NCBI GenBank assembly: GCA_017464745.1
Contig: JAFTYJ010000086.1
Coordinates: 1 to 32,749, forward strand
Source: Rikenellaceae bacterium
GTDB taxonomy: Bacteria; Bacteroidota; Bacteroidia; Bacteroidales; Rikenellaceae
DNA length: 32,749 bases
Direction: 5' to 3'
A model generated the notes under the pieces. It did not search any database, was not told the origin of the DNA, and saw only the letters and a list, made by a program, of their open reading frames with translations. The number at the start of each line of letters is the position of its first letter. The first letter of the stretch is position 1. This document shows positions 16,763-25,070 of this stretch, piece after piece. Made by a program: the position numbers and the translations under genes.

Positions 16763-17989
16763 ATGGATACACTTGCGATAAAACAGAGATTCGGCATCAT
16801 TGGCAACAGCCGCGGTGTGGAACGTGCATTGGAGATAGCCCTGCGCGTATCCTCGACCGATTTGTCGGTGCTGATTACGGGTGAGAGTGGAGTAGGTAAG
16901 GAGTTCTTTCCGCAAATTATCCACGCCAACAGCCCCCGCAAACACAACAAATACATCGCCGTCAATTGCGGAGCCATTCCCGAAGGTACTATTGATTCCG
17001 AACTATTCGGACACGAGAAGGGCGCCTTTACGGGAGCCATTGATTCGCGCAAAGGTTATTTCGAGGAGGCCGACGGAGGTACAATCTTCTTGGATGAGGT
17101 GGCCGAATTGCCCCTTTCAACTCAGGTGCGCTTGTTGCGTGTGCTGCAAACAGGTGAGTTCATCCGCGTAGGTTCGGCAAAGGTGCAGAAGACAAATGTA
17201 AGGGTTGTGGCCGCCACTAATGTCAATTTGCAGGAGGCTATTGCATCGGGGCGTTTTCGTGACGACCTCTATTATCGTCTGAATACCGTTCCAATCGTGG
17301 TTCCGCCCTTGCGCGAGCGTACCGAGGACATTCACCTGCTGTTCCGTAAATTTGCCGCAGATATTGCCAATCAATACCATATGCATACTATTTCACTTGA
17401 TGATTCGGCTCGTGTGGCTATTGAGCAATACTCCTGGCCGGGCAATGTTCGCCAACTTAAAAACGTTGCAGAGCAGATTTCGGCTATCGAGCAACAACGT
17501 GTAATAACCGCCGACATTATCCGTCGCTATCTTCCCGTGGTGCACACTTCGCCTACGGTAACTTCGGGTGATTTCTCGTCGGGTGGCGCGACCTTTGGCG
17601 ACGAACGCGAGATTTTGTACCGAATTTTGTTTGATATGCGCAACGACATCGCCGACCTCAAACGAATGGTTGCTGAGTTGTCGCACGGCAGTGTAACCCC
17701 CACGACAGCACACCCCTCGCGTGAAATCTTCGGACTGCTTCCCGGTGCTTCGGGTCATAATCATAATGTTGTGCCTCACACTATAACCGACACCGAGTCG
17801 GAGGATGTGACCGAAGTTGAACATACCGCACCTCAAACCAAAGACGAAATGATGCGTGAGGCAATAGTGTCGGCCTTGCGTCGTTCTAATGGTAAGCGCA
17901 AGGAGGCTGCCAAATTGCTGTTTATGTCGGAACGCACTCTCTATCGCCGCATTAAGGAGTTTGGTATTGACGAACAAGACTTGTCATAA
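16763..17989 (+). CDS. Sigma-54-dependent transcriptional activator without receiver domain
   Basis: An AAA+ enhancer-binding protein of 408 residues that would remodel sigma-54 RNA polymerase. The AAA+ domain starts almost at the N-terminus: Walker A GESGVGKE 40-47, the sigma-54 contact loop GAFTGA 87-92, Walker B TIFLDE 107-112, arginine finger region near FRDDLYYRLN 165-174, and SWPGNVRQL 224-232. After a variable linker (about 262-355) comes a Fis-type helix-turn-helix (about 362-402) with KRKEAAKLLFMSERTLYRRI. No receiver, GAF or PAS domain is present, so activity must be set by expression, partner binding or ATPase control. It directly abuts the HU-like gene and is four bases from lptE, a neighbourhood widely kept in Bacteroidales. 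Confidence 0.95.
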   Translation: MDTLAIKQRFGIIGNSRGVERALEIALRVSSTDLSVLITGESGVGKEFFPQIIHANSPRKHNKYIAVNCGAIPEGTIDSELFGHEKGAFTGAIDSRKGYFEEADGGTIFLDEVAELPLSTQVRLLRVLQTGEFIRVGSAKVQKTNVRVVAATNVNLQEAIASGRFRDDLYYRLNTVPIVVPPLRERTEDIHLLFRKFAADIANQYHMHTISLDDSARVAIEQYSWPGNVRQLKNVAEQISAIEQQRVITADIIRRYLPVVHTSPTVTSGDFSSGGATFGDEREILYRILFDMRNDIADLKRMVAELSHGSVTPTTAHPSREIFGLLPGASGHNHNVVPHTITDTESEDVTEVEHTAPQTKDEMMREAIVSALRRSNGKRKEAAKLLFMSERTLYRRIKEFGIDEQDLS

Positions 17990-17993
17990 CACT

Positions 17994-18539
17994 ATGAAAC
18001 GAATACTCAAAATAACATCGCATATAGCACTCATTTTTACGCTGTTGATTCTGGGCGGTTGTACCATACGAATCGGCAACGCAACATTTGGCTACACATT
18101 TACGGGAGCGTCTATTTCGGATAATGCACGCACGTTTAGTGTCGCATATTTTCCCAACAACGCTTCGATGGTTGCACCCATTCTGAGTTCAACTTTGACC
18201 GATGCTATGCGCGAGCGTTTTGAACGCCAAACCCGATTATCGCAAGTGGCCGAAGGTGGCGACTTGGCAGTCGAAGGCGAGATTACCAACTATGTCAGTG
18301 CCCCCTCGTCATATTCGAGTGCCGATGGTGGTGTGGCCGAGATGAACCGTCTTACCATTACCGTGCAAGTGCGATTTACCAACGCTATCGAACCACAATG
18401 GAACTACAATAAATCTTTCTCGGCTTATCGTGATTATAGCGCAAGCCAACTACTCCAAGAGGTTGAAGGCACGCTGATTCAAGAGATTGTAACCGACCTT
18501 GTGGATGATATTTTCAACGCCTGCGTATCGAACTGGTAG
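17994..18539 (+). CDS. lptE: LPS-assembly lipoprotein LptE
   Basis: Outer-membrane lipoprotein expected to plug LptD and help place lipopolysaccharide on the cell surface. The protein has 181 residues from the ATG at 17994, four bases after the activator's stop. It starts with a basic stretch and hydrophobic core ending in a lipobox LGGC, giving an acylated Cys23. A following YTFTGASI and FSVAYFPNNAS, then an alternating beta-strand pattern, agree with the Bacteroidota LptE family. An in-frame upstream start at 17889 would lie inside the activator gene and lacks a signal peptide. Assignment rests on the signal, size and conserved context more than on strong motifs. Confidence 0.85.
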   Translation: MKRILKITSHIALIFTLLILGGCTIRIGNATFGYTFTGASISDNARTFSVAYFPNNASMVAPILSSTLTDAMRERFERQTRLSQVAEGGDLAVEGEITNYVSAPSSYSSADGGVAEMNRLTITVQVRFTNAIEPQWNYNKSFSAYRDYSASQLLQEVEGTLIQEIVTDLVDDIFNACVSNW

Positions 18540-18545
18540 TGTATA

Positions 18546-19043
18546 ATGGCAAAGTTCAAAAACTACATAACAGCCTCAGGGCAGGGTAGCGCCCCCTCGT
18601 TCAAAGTAGGACGATGGGAGTTGATGCGCCTGGTACATCGCTATCCGTGGTTTACCACAGCGCGCGTGGTGCGTGCCGAGTTGTACGAGCGCGAGGACGA
18701 AAGAGTTTATCTATCCAAACTCATTCCGATTCCGGAGTTGCAACCCACCTCCGATAGTACCGTGCGTGAGGCTATTGAGACCCGCGTGGTGGACAATTTC
18801 CTGGCTTTGGGCAAGTACGCAATTAACCGTACCGAGGAGGATGGAAGAGCCGAATCGCTGCTTTGTGAGAACGCAGCCGACGAGGATGACGACGAATTTT
18901 ACACCGAAGAATTGGCCCAAATATATGCAAATCAGGGACTTTTTGCCGAAGCACGTAAGATTTATGTAAAATTAAGTTTGCGATATCCGAAAAAAAGTGT
19001 TTATTTTGCCGAAATTATTTCGCAATTGGACGAAAAATTATAA
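18546..19043 (+). CDS. Conserved protein of unknown function, TPR-like C-terminus
   Basis: A cytoplasmic, acidic 165-residue protein with no signal peptide or membrane helix. Residues about 1-100 contain WELMRLVHRYPWFTTARVVRAEL, an arrangement I associate with a Bacteroidota-specific protein regularly encoded between lptE and secG. Residues about 120-160 (EELAQIYANQGLFAEARKIY then LSLRYPKKSVYFAEII) look like one to one-and-a-half tetratricopeptide repeats, suggesting protein binding. It lies 6 bases after lptE and 21 bases before secG, so it is cotranscribed with envelope-export genes. I cannot assign a function. Confidence 0.85.
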   Translation: MAKFKNYITASGQGSAPSFKVGRWELMRLVHRYPWFTTARVVRAELYEREDERVYLSKLIPIPELQPTSDSTVREAIETRVVDNFLALGKYAINRTEEDGRAESLLCENAADEDDDEFYTEELAQIYANQGLFAEARKIYVKLSLRYPKKSVYFAEIISQLDEKL

Positions 19044-19064
19044 ACAATTAAATATTTAACCAAG

Positions 19065-19412
19065 ATGTATATTCTTTGCATTGTACTGATTATCATTGCG
19101 AGCATTTTGCTCATCCTTGCCGTTTTGGCGCAAAGCCCCAAAAGCGGTATGGCTGCTAACTTCGGCGCCTCGAACCAAGTAATGGGTGTTCGTCAAACCG
19201 CCGACTTCCTCGAAAAATCGACTTGGGGTCTTGCCATTTCGATTTTGGTATTGAGCCTAGTTGCAACCCTGGTTATGCCTTCGAAAAACGCAGGTGCTCC
19301 CACCTCGGAACTCGACAAAGCAATTATGGAGCAATCGGCTGCTGAGCAAGCTGCTATGCCCAACCAAATCGAGATGCCCGCCGAGGAGACTGCAACCGAG
19401 AGCGCTGAGTAA
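19065..19412 (+). CDS. secG: Preprotein translocase subunit SecG
   Basis: Small accessory subunit of the SecYEG channel. The 115-residue protein has two membrane helices (about 1-22 and 53-73) separated by the family loop SPKSGMAANFGASNQVMGVRQ. An acidic, alanine-rich tail follows, as in other Bacteroidota SecG proteins. It is the last gene of its cluster and is followed by a terminator. Confidence 0.95.
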   Translation: MYILCIVLIIIASILLILAVLAQSPKSGMAANFGASNQVMGVRQTADFLEKSTWGLAISILVLSLVATLVMPSKNAGAPTSELDKAIMEQSAAEQAAMPNQIEMPAEETATESAE

Positions 19413-19441
19413 CAACTCGCCGCAGGGATTATCCGAATCCG

Positions 19442-19488
19442 GCCGACCATTTGATGTGATAAGCATTGAATGGTCGGCTTGTTTTTTG
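19442..19488 (+). terminator. Intrinsic terminator after secG
   Basis: A 10-bp inverted repeat (19442-19451 with 19469-19478) with a 17-base loop is followed by TTGTTTTTTG. It lies about 30 bases past the secG stop codon. Confidence 0.8.
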
Positions 19489-19520
19489 CTTTGACCAAAG
19501 CGTTTATTTCGCTCTGGCAG

Positions 19521-19551
19521 TTGGGTAGTTAATGGGGATTTTGTATATTTG
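19521..19551 (+). promoter_or_regulatory. Promoter for the YbbR-like-coaE-folP-lolD cluster
   Basis: TTG at 19521-19523 and TATATTTG at 19544-19551 are separated by 20 bp, matching the Bacteroidota -33/-7 pattern. The start point would fall near 19557, about 15 bases before the first start codon at 19573. Confidence 0.7.
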
Positions 19552-19572
19552 CACAAGCTAAATACCTGAAAT

Positions 19573-19995
19573 ATGACCTTACGAGTTAATTGGACAACTA
19601 TCAAGGAGTTGCTTTATAAGATTATTGTCCCCGTCAAATCTCCCGTATTCCTGACAATGTTGGGTATCGCATTCGTTATGTGGTATGCCTTGAAACTCAG
19701 TCATATCTACACCACCGACATCGCCGTACCCGTACGCATCGAGGGCGAGCGCTATCGTATTAAATGTATGGTAGAGGCCCGCGGTACCGAATTGTGGGCT
19801 CAACGCCTGTCGGTGGGTGGCAAAATAAATATTCCGCTCAAAGAGTTATCGCCACGATTGGATTCGGTAGGCGCACCTTATTATACCATATCGCACGGAG
19901 CAATGGCCAATGCCATTATGCAACGCACAGGCTCGTTGCGCGTAATCGAGGTATTGGAACTCCCCGAAATCAGTTCAACCATTCCCGTAGAATGA
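19573..19995 (+). CDS. Short YbbR-like membrane protein
   Basis: A 140-residue protein with one N-terminal membrane helix (about residues 21-43) and a short extracytoplasmic domain, which begins YTTDIAVPVRIEG and includes RIKCMVEARGTELWAQRL. In Bacteroidales the gene immediately before coaE commonly encodes a YbbR-domain protein of roughly 300 residues. This one has the same place and topology but room for only one domain. The similarity is positional and topological; I see no decisive motif. Its stop overlaps the coaE start codon (ATGA), so translation is coupled. Confidence 0.75.
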   Translation: MTLRVNWTTIKELLYKIIVPVKSPVFLTMLGIAFVMWYALKLSHIYTTDIAVPVRIEGERYRIKCMVEARGTELWAQRLSVGGKINIPLKELSPRLDSVGAPYYTISHGAMANAIMQRTGSLRVIEVLELPEISSTIPVE

Positions 19996-20576
19996 AACGA
20001 CTCGGTATTACAGGCGGTATCGGAAGTGGAAAAAGTACCGTAAGCCGATTGCTGCGACAAAGTGGCATTCCGGTTTACGACTCCGACTCCGAAGCCAAGC
20101 GGCTAATGCACACTCTATTACGCCAACCTATCGAACAATTGTTTGGAAGCCAGGCCTATGAGGACGAAAATCTAAATCGCAAATATATCGCCTCACAAGT
20201 GTTTTGCAATCCCGAACTCCTCAATCGACTTAATGCAATTGTTCATCCTGCGGTGGGCGAGGATTTCGAACGTTGGGCCGAAGAACAATCTGACGAAGTG
20301 CCTTTTGTGGCTTTGGAAAGTGCCATTTTGTTTGAAAGTGGTTTTGATAGCAGGGTGGATGTAACGCTGTTGGTGGACGCTCCGATAGAGGAACGCATAC
20401 GCCGTACAGTCTTGCGAGATGGGAGCAGCCCCGATGAAGTAAGAGCCAGAATAGCACACCAAAATACAGAATTGGCCCAAACAAAAGCCGATTATGTAAT
20501 ACATAACCATACCGAATCTGCTCTTGCCGAACAGGTTAATTCACTATACATTAACTTAAAGCAATTATGGAAGTAA
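19992..20576 (+). CDS. coaE: Dephospho-CoA kinase
   Basis: Phosphorylates dephospho-CoA on the ribose 3'-hydroxyl, the final step of coenzyme A synthesis. The 194-residue protein opens with the P-loop LGITGGIGSGKST (residues 4-16), followed by VYDSDSEAKRLM. It later has FVALESAILFESG and VTLLVDAP, and a lid region EERIRRTVLRDG, all typical. The open frame reaches 19764, but the ATG at 19992 gives the exact family N-terminus and overlaps the previous stop. Its 3' end overlaps folP by 10 bases. Confidence 0.96.
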   Translation: MKRLGITGGIGSGKSTVSRLLRQSGIPVYDSDSEAKRLMHTLLRQPIEQLFGSQAYEDENLNRKYIASQVFCNPELLNRLNAIVHPAVGEDFERWAEEQSDEVPFVALESAILFESGFDSRVDVTLLVDAPIEERIRRTVLRDGSSPDEVRARIAHQNTELAQTKADYVIHNHTESALAEQVNSLYINLKQLWK

Positions 20577-21397
20577 TCTTCGATAAACCACAAGTGATGA
20601 GTATTGTGAATGTTACTCCCGACTCTTTTTATTCGGGATGTCGTTCACTTGACAGCACAGAGGTGGAACAACGTATCCGCGAGGTTGTTTCACAGGGGTG
20701 TGATATTATCGATATTGGTGGTTACTCCTCGCGTCCGGGTGCTGACGAGGTTAGTATCGAAGAGGAGTTGCGCCGTGTTGCTATGGGCGTCAATGCCGCC
20801 CGACGTCTTGCTCCTCAAATACCTGTTTCGATAGATACCTTCCGTGCCGAAGTGGTGAGGAGTATTGTACAAGAGTTTGGAGATGTGATTGTTAATGATA
20901 TATCGGCAGGCGAATTAAGTCACAATATGATTGAAACAGTCGCCGAACTCCAACTGCCTTACGTGGCAATGCATATGCGCGGTACACCCACCACAATGCA
21001 ATCCAAAACAGAATACACCGACATTACTTCCGAAGTGGTCAATTATCTGTCGGAGCGCGCAAAAGTACTCACAAGTGCGGGGGTGCAAAATATTGTACTC
21101 GACCCCGGATTCGGCTTTGCCAAGAGTCTGCAACAAAACTACGAATTGCTACACGGGCTGACTCAACTAAGTACTCTTGGTTACCCTGTGCTGGTTGGTA
21201 TTTCGCGCAAATCGATGATTTATAAAGCACTGAACACCACACAAGAAGACGCACTTATCGGAACCGTTGCTTTGCATTGGGAGTGCCTACGTGCAGGAGC
21301 CAAAATATTGCGCGTTCACGACACCCGCGAGGCAGTTCAAACCATAAAACTTTTTGAAATCTATGAAGCCAATCGTCAAAGCAAACAGAATATGTAA
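20567..21397 (+). CDS. folP: Dihydropteroate synthase
   Basis: Condenses 6-hydroxymethyl-dihydropterin pyrophosphate with p-aminobenzoate in folate synthesis; it is the sulfonamide target. The 276-residue TIM-barrel protein shows [11 protein letters not shown] near 11-21, [14 protein letters not shown] near 46-59, [26 protein letters not shown], and [10 protein letters not shown]. The usual GGESTRPG reads GGYSSRPG here, a common variant in this phylum. It overlaps coaE upstream by 10 bases and the lolD-type gene downstream by 35 bases. Confidence 0.96.
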   Translation: MEVIFDKPQVMSIVNVTPDSFYSGCRSLDSTEVEQRIREVVSQGCDIIDIGGYSSRPGADEVSIEEELRRVAMGVNAARRLAPQIPVSIDTFRAEVVRSIVQEFGDVIVNDISAGELSHNMIETVAELQLPYVAMHMRGTPTTMQSKTEYTDITSEVVNYLSERAKVLTSAGVQNIVLDPGFGFAKSLQQNYELLHGLTQLSTLGYPVLVGISRKSMIYKALNTTQEDALIGTVALHWECLRAGAKILRVHDTREAVQTIKLFEIYEANRQSKQNM

Positions 21398-22028
21398 GAG
21401 TTACGGCTCATTGCAGGTACTGAGTGATGTTTCGCTCGAAGTTATGCCCTCGGAGATTGTGGCAGTTGTCGGCGCAAGTGGTGCCGGCAAGACCACTTTG
21501 TTGCAAATTGTAGGCACATTGTCGGCAGCAGATTCGGGTGAGTTGGAGATTGACGATGTAAAATTTCAACACCTGAGCGACAAGGAGTTATCGACTCTAC
21601 GTAACACCAAGATAGGCTTTGTATTTCAATTCCACCACCTGCTTACCGAATTTACAGCCAGTGAGAATGTTGCGATACCGGGATACATAGCAGACCGGGA
21701 CCGCGCCGAGGTCGATAAACGTGCTATCGAACTGCTTGATGCTGTGGGTATGAGCCACCGACTAAACCACAAACCTGCGGAGTTGTCGGGTGGCGAGCAA
21801 CAACGTGTTGCCATTGCGCGCGCACTTAACAATTCGCCCGCCGTTGTGTTGGCCGACGAACCCTCGGGCAACCTCGACAGCGCTACTAAAGCCGAGATTC
21901 ATAAACTGTTTTTCGATTTACGCGACAGCCTCGGCCAAACATTTATCATCGTCACTCACGACGAGGAATTAGCCAATATGGCCGACCGCAAAATCATAAT
22001 GCGCGACGGTAAAATAGTATCACGATGA
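21363..22028 (+). CDS. lolD: LolD-type ABC transporter ATP-binding protein
   Basis: Probable ATPase of the lipoprotein-releasing LolCDE complex or a related MacB-type exporter. The 221-residue protein has Walker A GASGAGKT at 37-44, Q-loop region [19 protein letters not shown] (about 85-103), signature LSGGEQQR at 141-148, Walker [13 protein letters not shown] near 161-172, and H-loop THDEELA near 198-204. The [11 protein letters not shown] sequence is typical for LolD. I chose the ATG at 21363 over a TTG three codons earlier. No LolC/E-type permease is adjacent, so assignment to Lol rather than MacB is inferred. Its stop overlaps the next start (ATGA). Confidence 0.85.
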   Translation: MKPIVKANRICKSYGSLQVLSDVSLEVMPSEIVAVVGASGAGKTTLLQIVGTLSAADSGELEIDDVKFQHLSDKELSTLRNTKIGFVFQFHHLLTEFTASENVAIPGYIADRDRAEVDKRAIELLDAVGMSHRLNHKPAELSGGEQQRVAIARALNNSPAVVLADEPSGNLDSATKAEIHKLFFDLRDSLGQTFIIVTHDEELANMADRKIIMRDGKIVSR

Positions 22029-22798
22029 GCGCTGATAATCTGAAAGATACACTCGATTACCTACACGACAAGTATAACCGTGTGGAGTTTATCGAAAACG
22101 ACCCTATTTCTATCCCGCATAGTTATACATCTCGTATCGATTGCGAGATTAGTGGCTTTTTGGCCTCTACCATTGCGTGGGGCAACCGCAAAGCGATTGT
22201 GCGAAGTGCCCGTCGGATGATGGAGTATCTGGACAATTCGCCCGCTTCATTCGTGGCAGGGGCCTCAGAACAGGAGTTAAATCATCTGCGAGGGTATGTG
22301 CATCGAACATTCAATGGCGAGGATTTGGTGTCAATGATTCGAGGACTGCGACACATCACCAATCGCTATGGTTCGCTGGGCGATATGTTCCAACAGAGTT
22401 ATCTGCGTAGTGGCGATATGCGTATTGTGTTGTCGGAGTTTCGCCGTGAGTTTTTTGAGTGTGACCACACGCCACACTGCCACAAACATGTTTCAAGCAT
22501 TGATAAAGGTGCCGCTTGTAAACGATTGAATATGTTTCTAAGATGGATGGTGCGAAGTGATGACCGAGGAGTGGATTTCGGTTTTTGGAAAGATATTCCC
22601 GCATCGGCATTGTATCTGCCTTTGGATGTTCATAGCGGCAATATGGGACGTGCACTTGGGTTGCTCACACGTCGCTCGTCGGATTGGAAGGCCGTAGAGG
22701 AGATTACTGCGACACTCCGAGAGTTCGACGCTGACGACCCCGTAAAATACGACTTCGCGCTGTTCGGCGCAGGAATTGACGGTTATTTGAAAGGGTAG
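22025..22798 (+). CDS. TIGR02757 family (DUF2400) protein
   Basis: A 257-residue soluble protein that I recognise as the TIGR02757 family, common in Bacteroidota and of uncertain function. Visible family features are the N-terminal [29 protein letters not shown] (about 26-54, given here in two overlapping pieces: [14 protein letters not shown] and [16 protein letters not shown]), [11 protein letters not shown] in the middle, and [22 protein letters not shown] towards the end. The last block is reminiscent of helix-hairpin-helix DNA glycosylase folds (the LDVH piece), but no activity is established that I know of. It is translationally coupled to lolD and 4 bases from trmN6. Confidence 0.88.
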   Translation: MSADNLKDTLDYLHDKYNRVEFIENDPISIPHSYTSRIDCEISGFLASTIAWGNRKAIVRSARRMMEYLDNSPASFVAGASEQELNHLRGYVHRTFNGEDLVSMIRGLRHITNRYGSLGDMFQQSYLRSGDMRIVLSEFRREFFECDHTPHCHKHVSSIDKGAACKRLNMFLRWMVRSDDRGVDFGFWKDIPASALYLPLDVHSGNMGRALGLLTRRSSDWKAVEEITATLREFDADDPVKYDFALFGAGIDGYLKG

Positions 22799-22802
22799 GG
22801 AT

Positions 22803-23531
22803 ATGAGTAACGACTATTTCAGATTCAAACAATTCTGTATTCATCAGGAGCGTAGCGCAATGAAGGTTGGCACCGACGGTGTGCTTATCGGCACGTGGTG
22901 CACAATCCCCGACGAAGCCAAACAAATACTTGATGTGGGATGTGGTAGTGGACTTATAGCCATAATGTTGGCGCAACGTACCGAGTATTGTAGAGCACGG
23001 ATCAAAGCCATTGACATTGACCACGACAGCACGCTCCAATCCCACGAAAATGTAGCCGACACTCCGTGGCGTGACCGTATAGATGTAGAGTGTGTTTCAT
23101 TGCAGGATTTTTGCTCACGCGAGGTGAATGAAAAGTTCGACCTCGTGGTGTCTAATCCGCCATTTTTTGTAGATTCGCTCAAAGCCCCTGATCCACAACG
23201 TAACAATAGCCGCCACTGCGACACGTTATCACATCGGGAACTGCTGAGATGCAGTGCAGAATTACTTAAAGATAAAGGTATTTTGGCGGTTGTATTACCC
23301 ACTAATGAGGCTAAACAATTGGTCGAAATGTCGGCTGTATATGGTTTTGTTGTCAGTCGTATATGCGCAGTTAGATCAACAGAACGCAAGGCCGAAATTC
23401 GCCATCTGGTGGAGATGATAAAAACAACCGAATGGCAATCTTGTAATCACACCTCGCTGTGTATCCATTCGAGAGCCGATTATTCCGACGAATATAAGGC
23501 CTTGACGCGCGAATTCTATCTAAAATTTTGA
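22803..23531 (+). CDS. trmN6: tRNA1(Val) (adenine(37)-N6)-methyltransferase TrmN6
   Basis: SAM-dependent methyltransferase of the YfiC family, modifying A37 of tRNA-Val. The 242-residue protein starts FRFKQFCIHQERSAMKVGTDGVLIG, which is the family's N-terminal substrate region. It then has the SAM-binding ILDVGCGSGLIAIMLAQR (42-59) and the catalytic motif IV DLVVSNPPFF (113-122), diagnostic of N6-adenine methylation. It is the last gene of the tightly packed plus-strand cluster. Confidence 0.93.
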   Translation: MSNDYFRFKQFCIHQERSAMKVGTDGVLIGTWCTIPDEAKQILDVGCGSGLIAIMLAQRTEYCRARIKAIDIDHDSTLQSHENVADTPWRDRIDVECVSLQDFCSREVNEKFDLVVSNPPFFVDSLKAPDPQRNNSRHCDTLSHRELLRCSAELLKDKGILAVVLPTNEAKQLVEMSAVYGFVVSRICAVRSTERKAEIRHLVEMIKTTEWQSCNHTSLCIHSRADYSDEYKALTREFYLKF

Positions 23532-23557
23532 GGTTTGCACAAATATGTGTACATTTG
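23528..23557 (+). promoter_or_regulatory. Promoter before the DUF4831-like gene
   Basis: TTG at 23528-23530 and TACATTTG at 23550-23557 are 19 bp apart, a full Bacteroidota -33/-7 pair. The -33 element overlaps the trmN6 stop codon. The start point would be near 23563, about 12 bases before the start codon. Confidence 0.65.
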
Positions 23558-23574
23558 CTTGAAATAGACCTGTT

Positions 23575-24456
23575 ATGAAACGATTTTTACTTTTGATATT
23601 GACGTGCCTCGGAGTTCTTGGACTTCGCGCACAAGAGAGTGTGATGCGCCCTGTGGGGGTTGTCGAAAATGGCGAAGGACGTACCATTAGTGCTCCATTT
23701 ACGGCTGTGTGGGCCGATGTGGAGTTTGTCGAGGTGCGCACAATCGTTGGACCATACGCCCGCTACGCCCAAAAGTTGCTGGGAATCACCGTGCCCGTAG
23801 TTAATCGAAGCCATTGGGAGGTAGCCGATATTACCCTCGGATACAAACTTTGTGACTACATTCCCGATATAGAGCCACTGAAATGCAATGCCGAGCAACC
23901 CGAAGTATCACCGCTTTTGGATGAGAACGGTTTTGCCAAATTGGGCATCGATCGCATTGATTATCAAACACTGACTACCGAGCAACAAGCACGCCGTGCC
24001 GCCGACCGAATATTCGAAATACGCAAATGCCGCTACGACCTGATTACTGGCGAATTGGGCGAAAACGTTTTTGGCGCAGGACTCGAAGTTGCCCTTCGTG
24101 AATTGGAGCAAATGGAGAACCAATTGCTCGAAATGTTTGTCGGCAAGCGAGTTACATCAACTCACACCCATCGTTACGCCGTGGATGCATCACGTCGCAG
24201 TTGTATTGTATGTCGTTTTGACACAAACGAGGGTATAATGGCCGACGACAATCTGAGCGGAGTACCTCTGATTGTCAATTTCACACCTCTGGAAGAGAAC
24301 CCCACTGCACAGCCGCCACTCAAAGGCGTTGTCGATAAATATGCCGTAGCAGCCCGTGTACGCGTTACTACTTCGCTTGACGGCCAAGTATACGACGAGC
24401 GCGTAATGCCGATATTCCAACAAGGATACATCATCGAATTTCCGCACAAACGATGA
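23575..24456 (+). CDS. DUF4831-like secreted protein
   Basis: A 293-residue exported protein. Residues 1-19 form a signal peptide (basic start, hydrophobic core, probable cut after LRA before QES). The mature protein has VEVRTIVGPYARYAQKLLGI (about 51-70), then the segment NRSHWEVADITLGY, and later ARRAADRIFEIRKCRYDLITGE. This arrangement matches the DUF4831 family of Bacteroidota, whose function is unknown. No lipobox is present, so it is likely periplasmic or loosely outer-membrane associated. It has its own promoter, and its stop overlaps the start of the next gene (ATGA). Confidence 0.82.
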   Translation: MKRFLLLILTCLGVLGLRAQESVMRPVGVVENGEGRTISAPFTAVWADVEFVEVRTIVGPYARYAQKLLGITVPVVNRSHWEVADITLGYKLCDYIPDIEPLKCNAEQPEVSPLLDENGFAKLGIDRIDYQTLTTEQQARRAADRIFEIRKCRYDLITGELGENVFGAGLEVALRELEQMENQLLEMFVGKRVTSTHTHRYAVDASRRSCIVCRFDTNEGIMADDNLSGVPLIVNFTPLEENPTAQPPLKGVVDKYAVAARVRVTTSLDGQVYDERVMPIFQQGYIIEFPHKR

Positions 24457-25070
24457 GTACGGGACAGATGATTGAAATCCTCGGCCGCCTGCGCAAACAG
24501 ATGAACGGCGAGATATCGGAACTGATGATGATGCACGGAGTGAACTACGCTCTGAATTACGGCGTCGCCATCCATAGCATCAAAGAGATTGCACGCGACT
24601 ACGCTCCCAATACCAAACTTGCACGCCTGCTGTACAGCCAACAAGTGCGCGACCTCCAAATCGCGGCATGTTACATTGCAGACCCTGCGGATATCCTGAT
24701 TGCTGACCAGGAGTTTTGGGGAGAGGCCGTAATTAATGGCGAAATGGCCGAACAACTCTCGGGATTGATTGCTCGTTGCGAGAATTGCGACCGTTTTGTA
24801 GAGTCGTGGCTCGGCAATCCAAACTCCAATTTACAATACTGTGCACTGCTCGCCGCAGCCAAGTCCCATAGCCCAATTGCGGCTGTGAGAGTAGCCGATT
24901 ATGCCCTTGCTTTGACTAAATCGGATAGCGTGCGCACACGTGTTATTGCAACCATTCTTTCGAAAAATTACAACCTACCGCCAATAGCCCAAGCGATTAT
25001 TCAAATAAAGCAATCCGATGTATTGGCCCACAAACAGATAAATGACGAGATTTATATCTATGACAACTAA
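24453..25070 (+). CDS. AlkD-like HEAT-repeat protein (DNA alkylation repair family)
   Basis: A 205-residue, all-helical protein similar to the short Bacteroidales 'DNA alkylation repair' family related to AlkD. The N-terminal pattern LRKQMNGEISELMMMHGVNYALNYGV (about 13-38; stated in pieces: LRKQMNGEISELMMMHG and VNYALNYGV), then SIKEIARDY and VRDLQIAACYIADP, fits. AlkD proteins use stacked HEAT-like repeats to hold DNA and remove positively charged alkylated bases. I cannot identify the catalytic tryptophan/aspartate set with confidence, so enzymatic activity is uncertain. It overlaps the preceding gene by 4 bases and the following gene by 11 bases. Confidence 0.75.
   Translation: MSTGQMIEILGRLRKQMNGEISELMMMHGVNYALNYGVAIHSIKEIARDYAPNTKLARLLYSQQVRDLQIAACYIADPADILIADQEFWGEAVINGEMAEQLSGLIARCENCDRFVESWLGNPNSNLQYCALLAAAKSHSPIAAVRVADYALALTKSDSVRTRVIATILSKNYNLPPIAQAIIQIKQSDVLAHKQINDEIYIYDN

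Noticed and set aside
19515-19530. Possible sigma-54 (-24/-12) site before the YbbR-like gene, suggested by TGGCAG
   Set aside because: GG is present at the -24 position but the -12 position reads GT instead of GC, and a full -33/-7 promoter overlaps the same place.
19764-19991. Upstream extension of coaE
   Set aside because: The P-loop normally begins within the first ten residues; the ATG at 19992 gives that and overlaps the previous stop codon.
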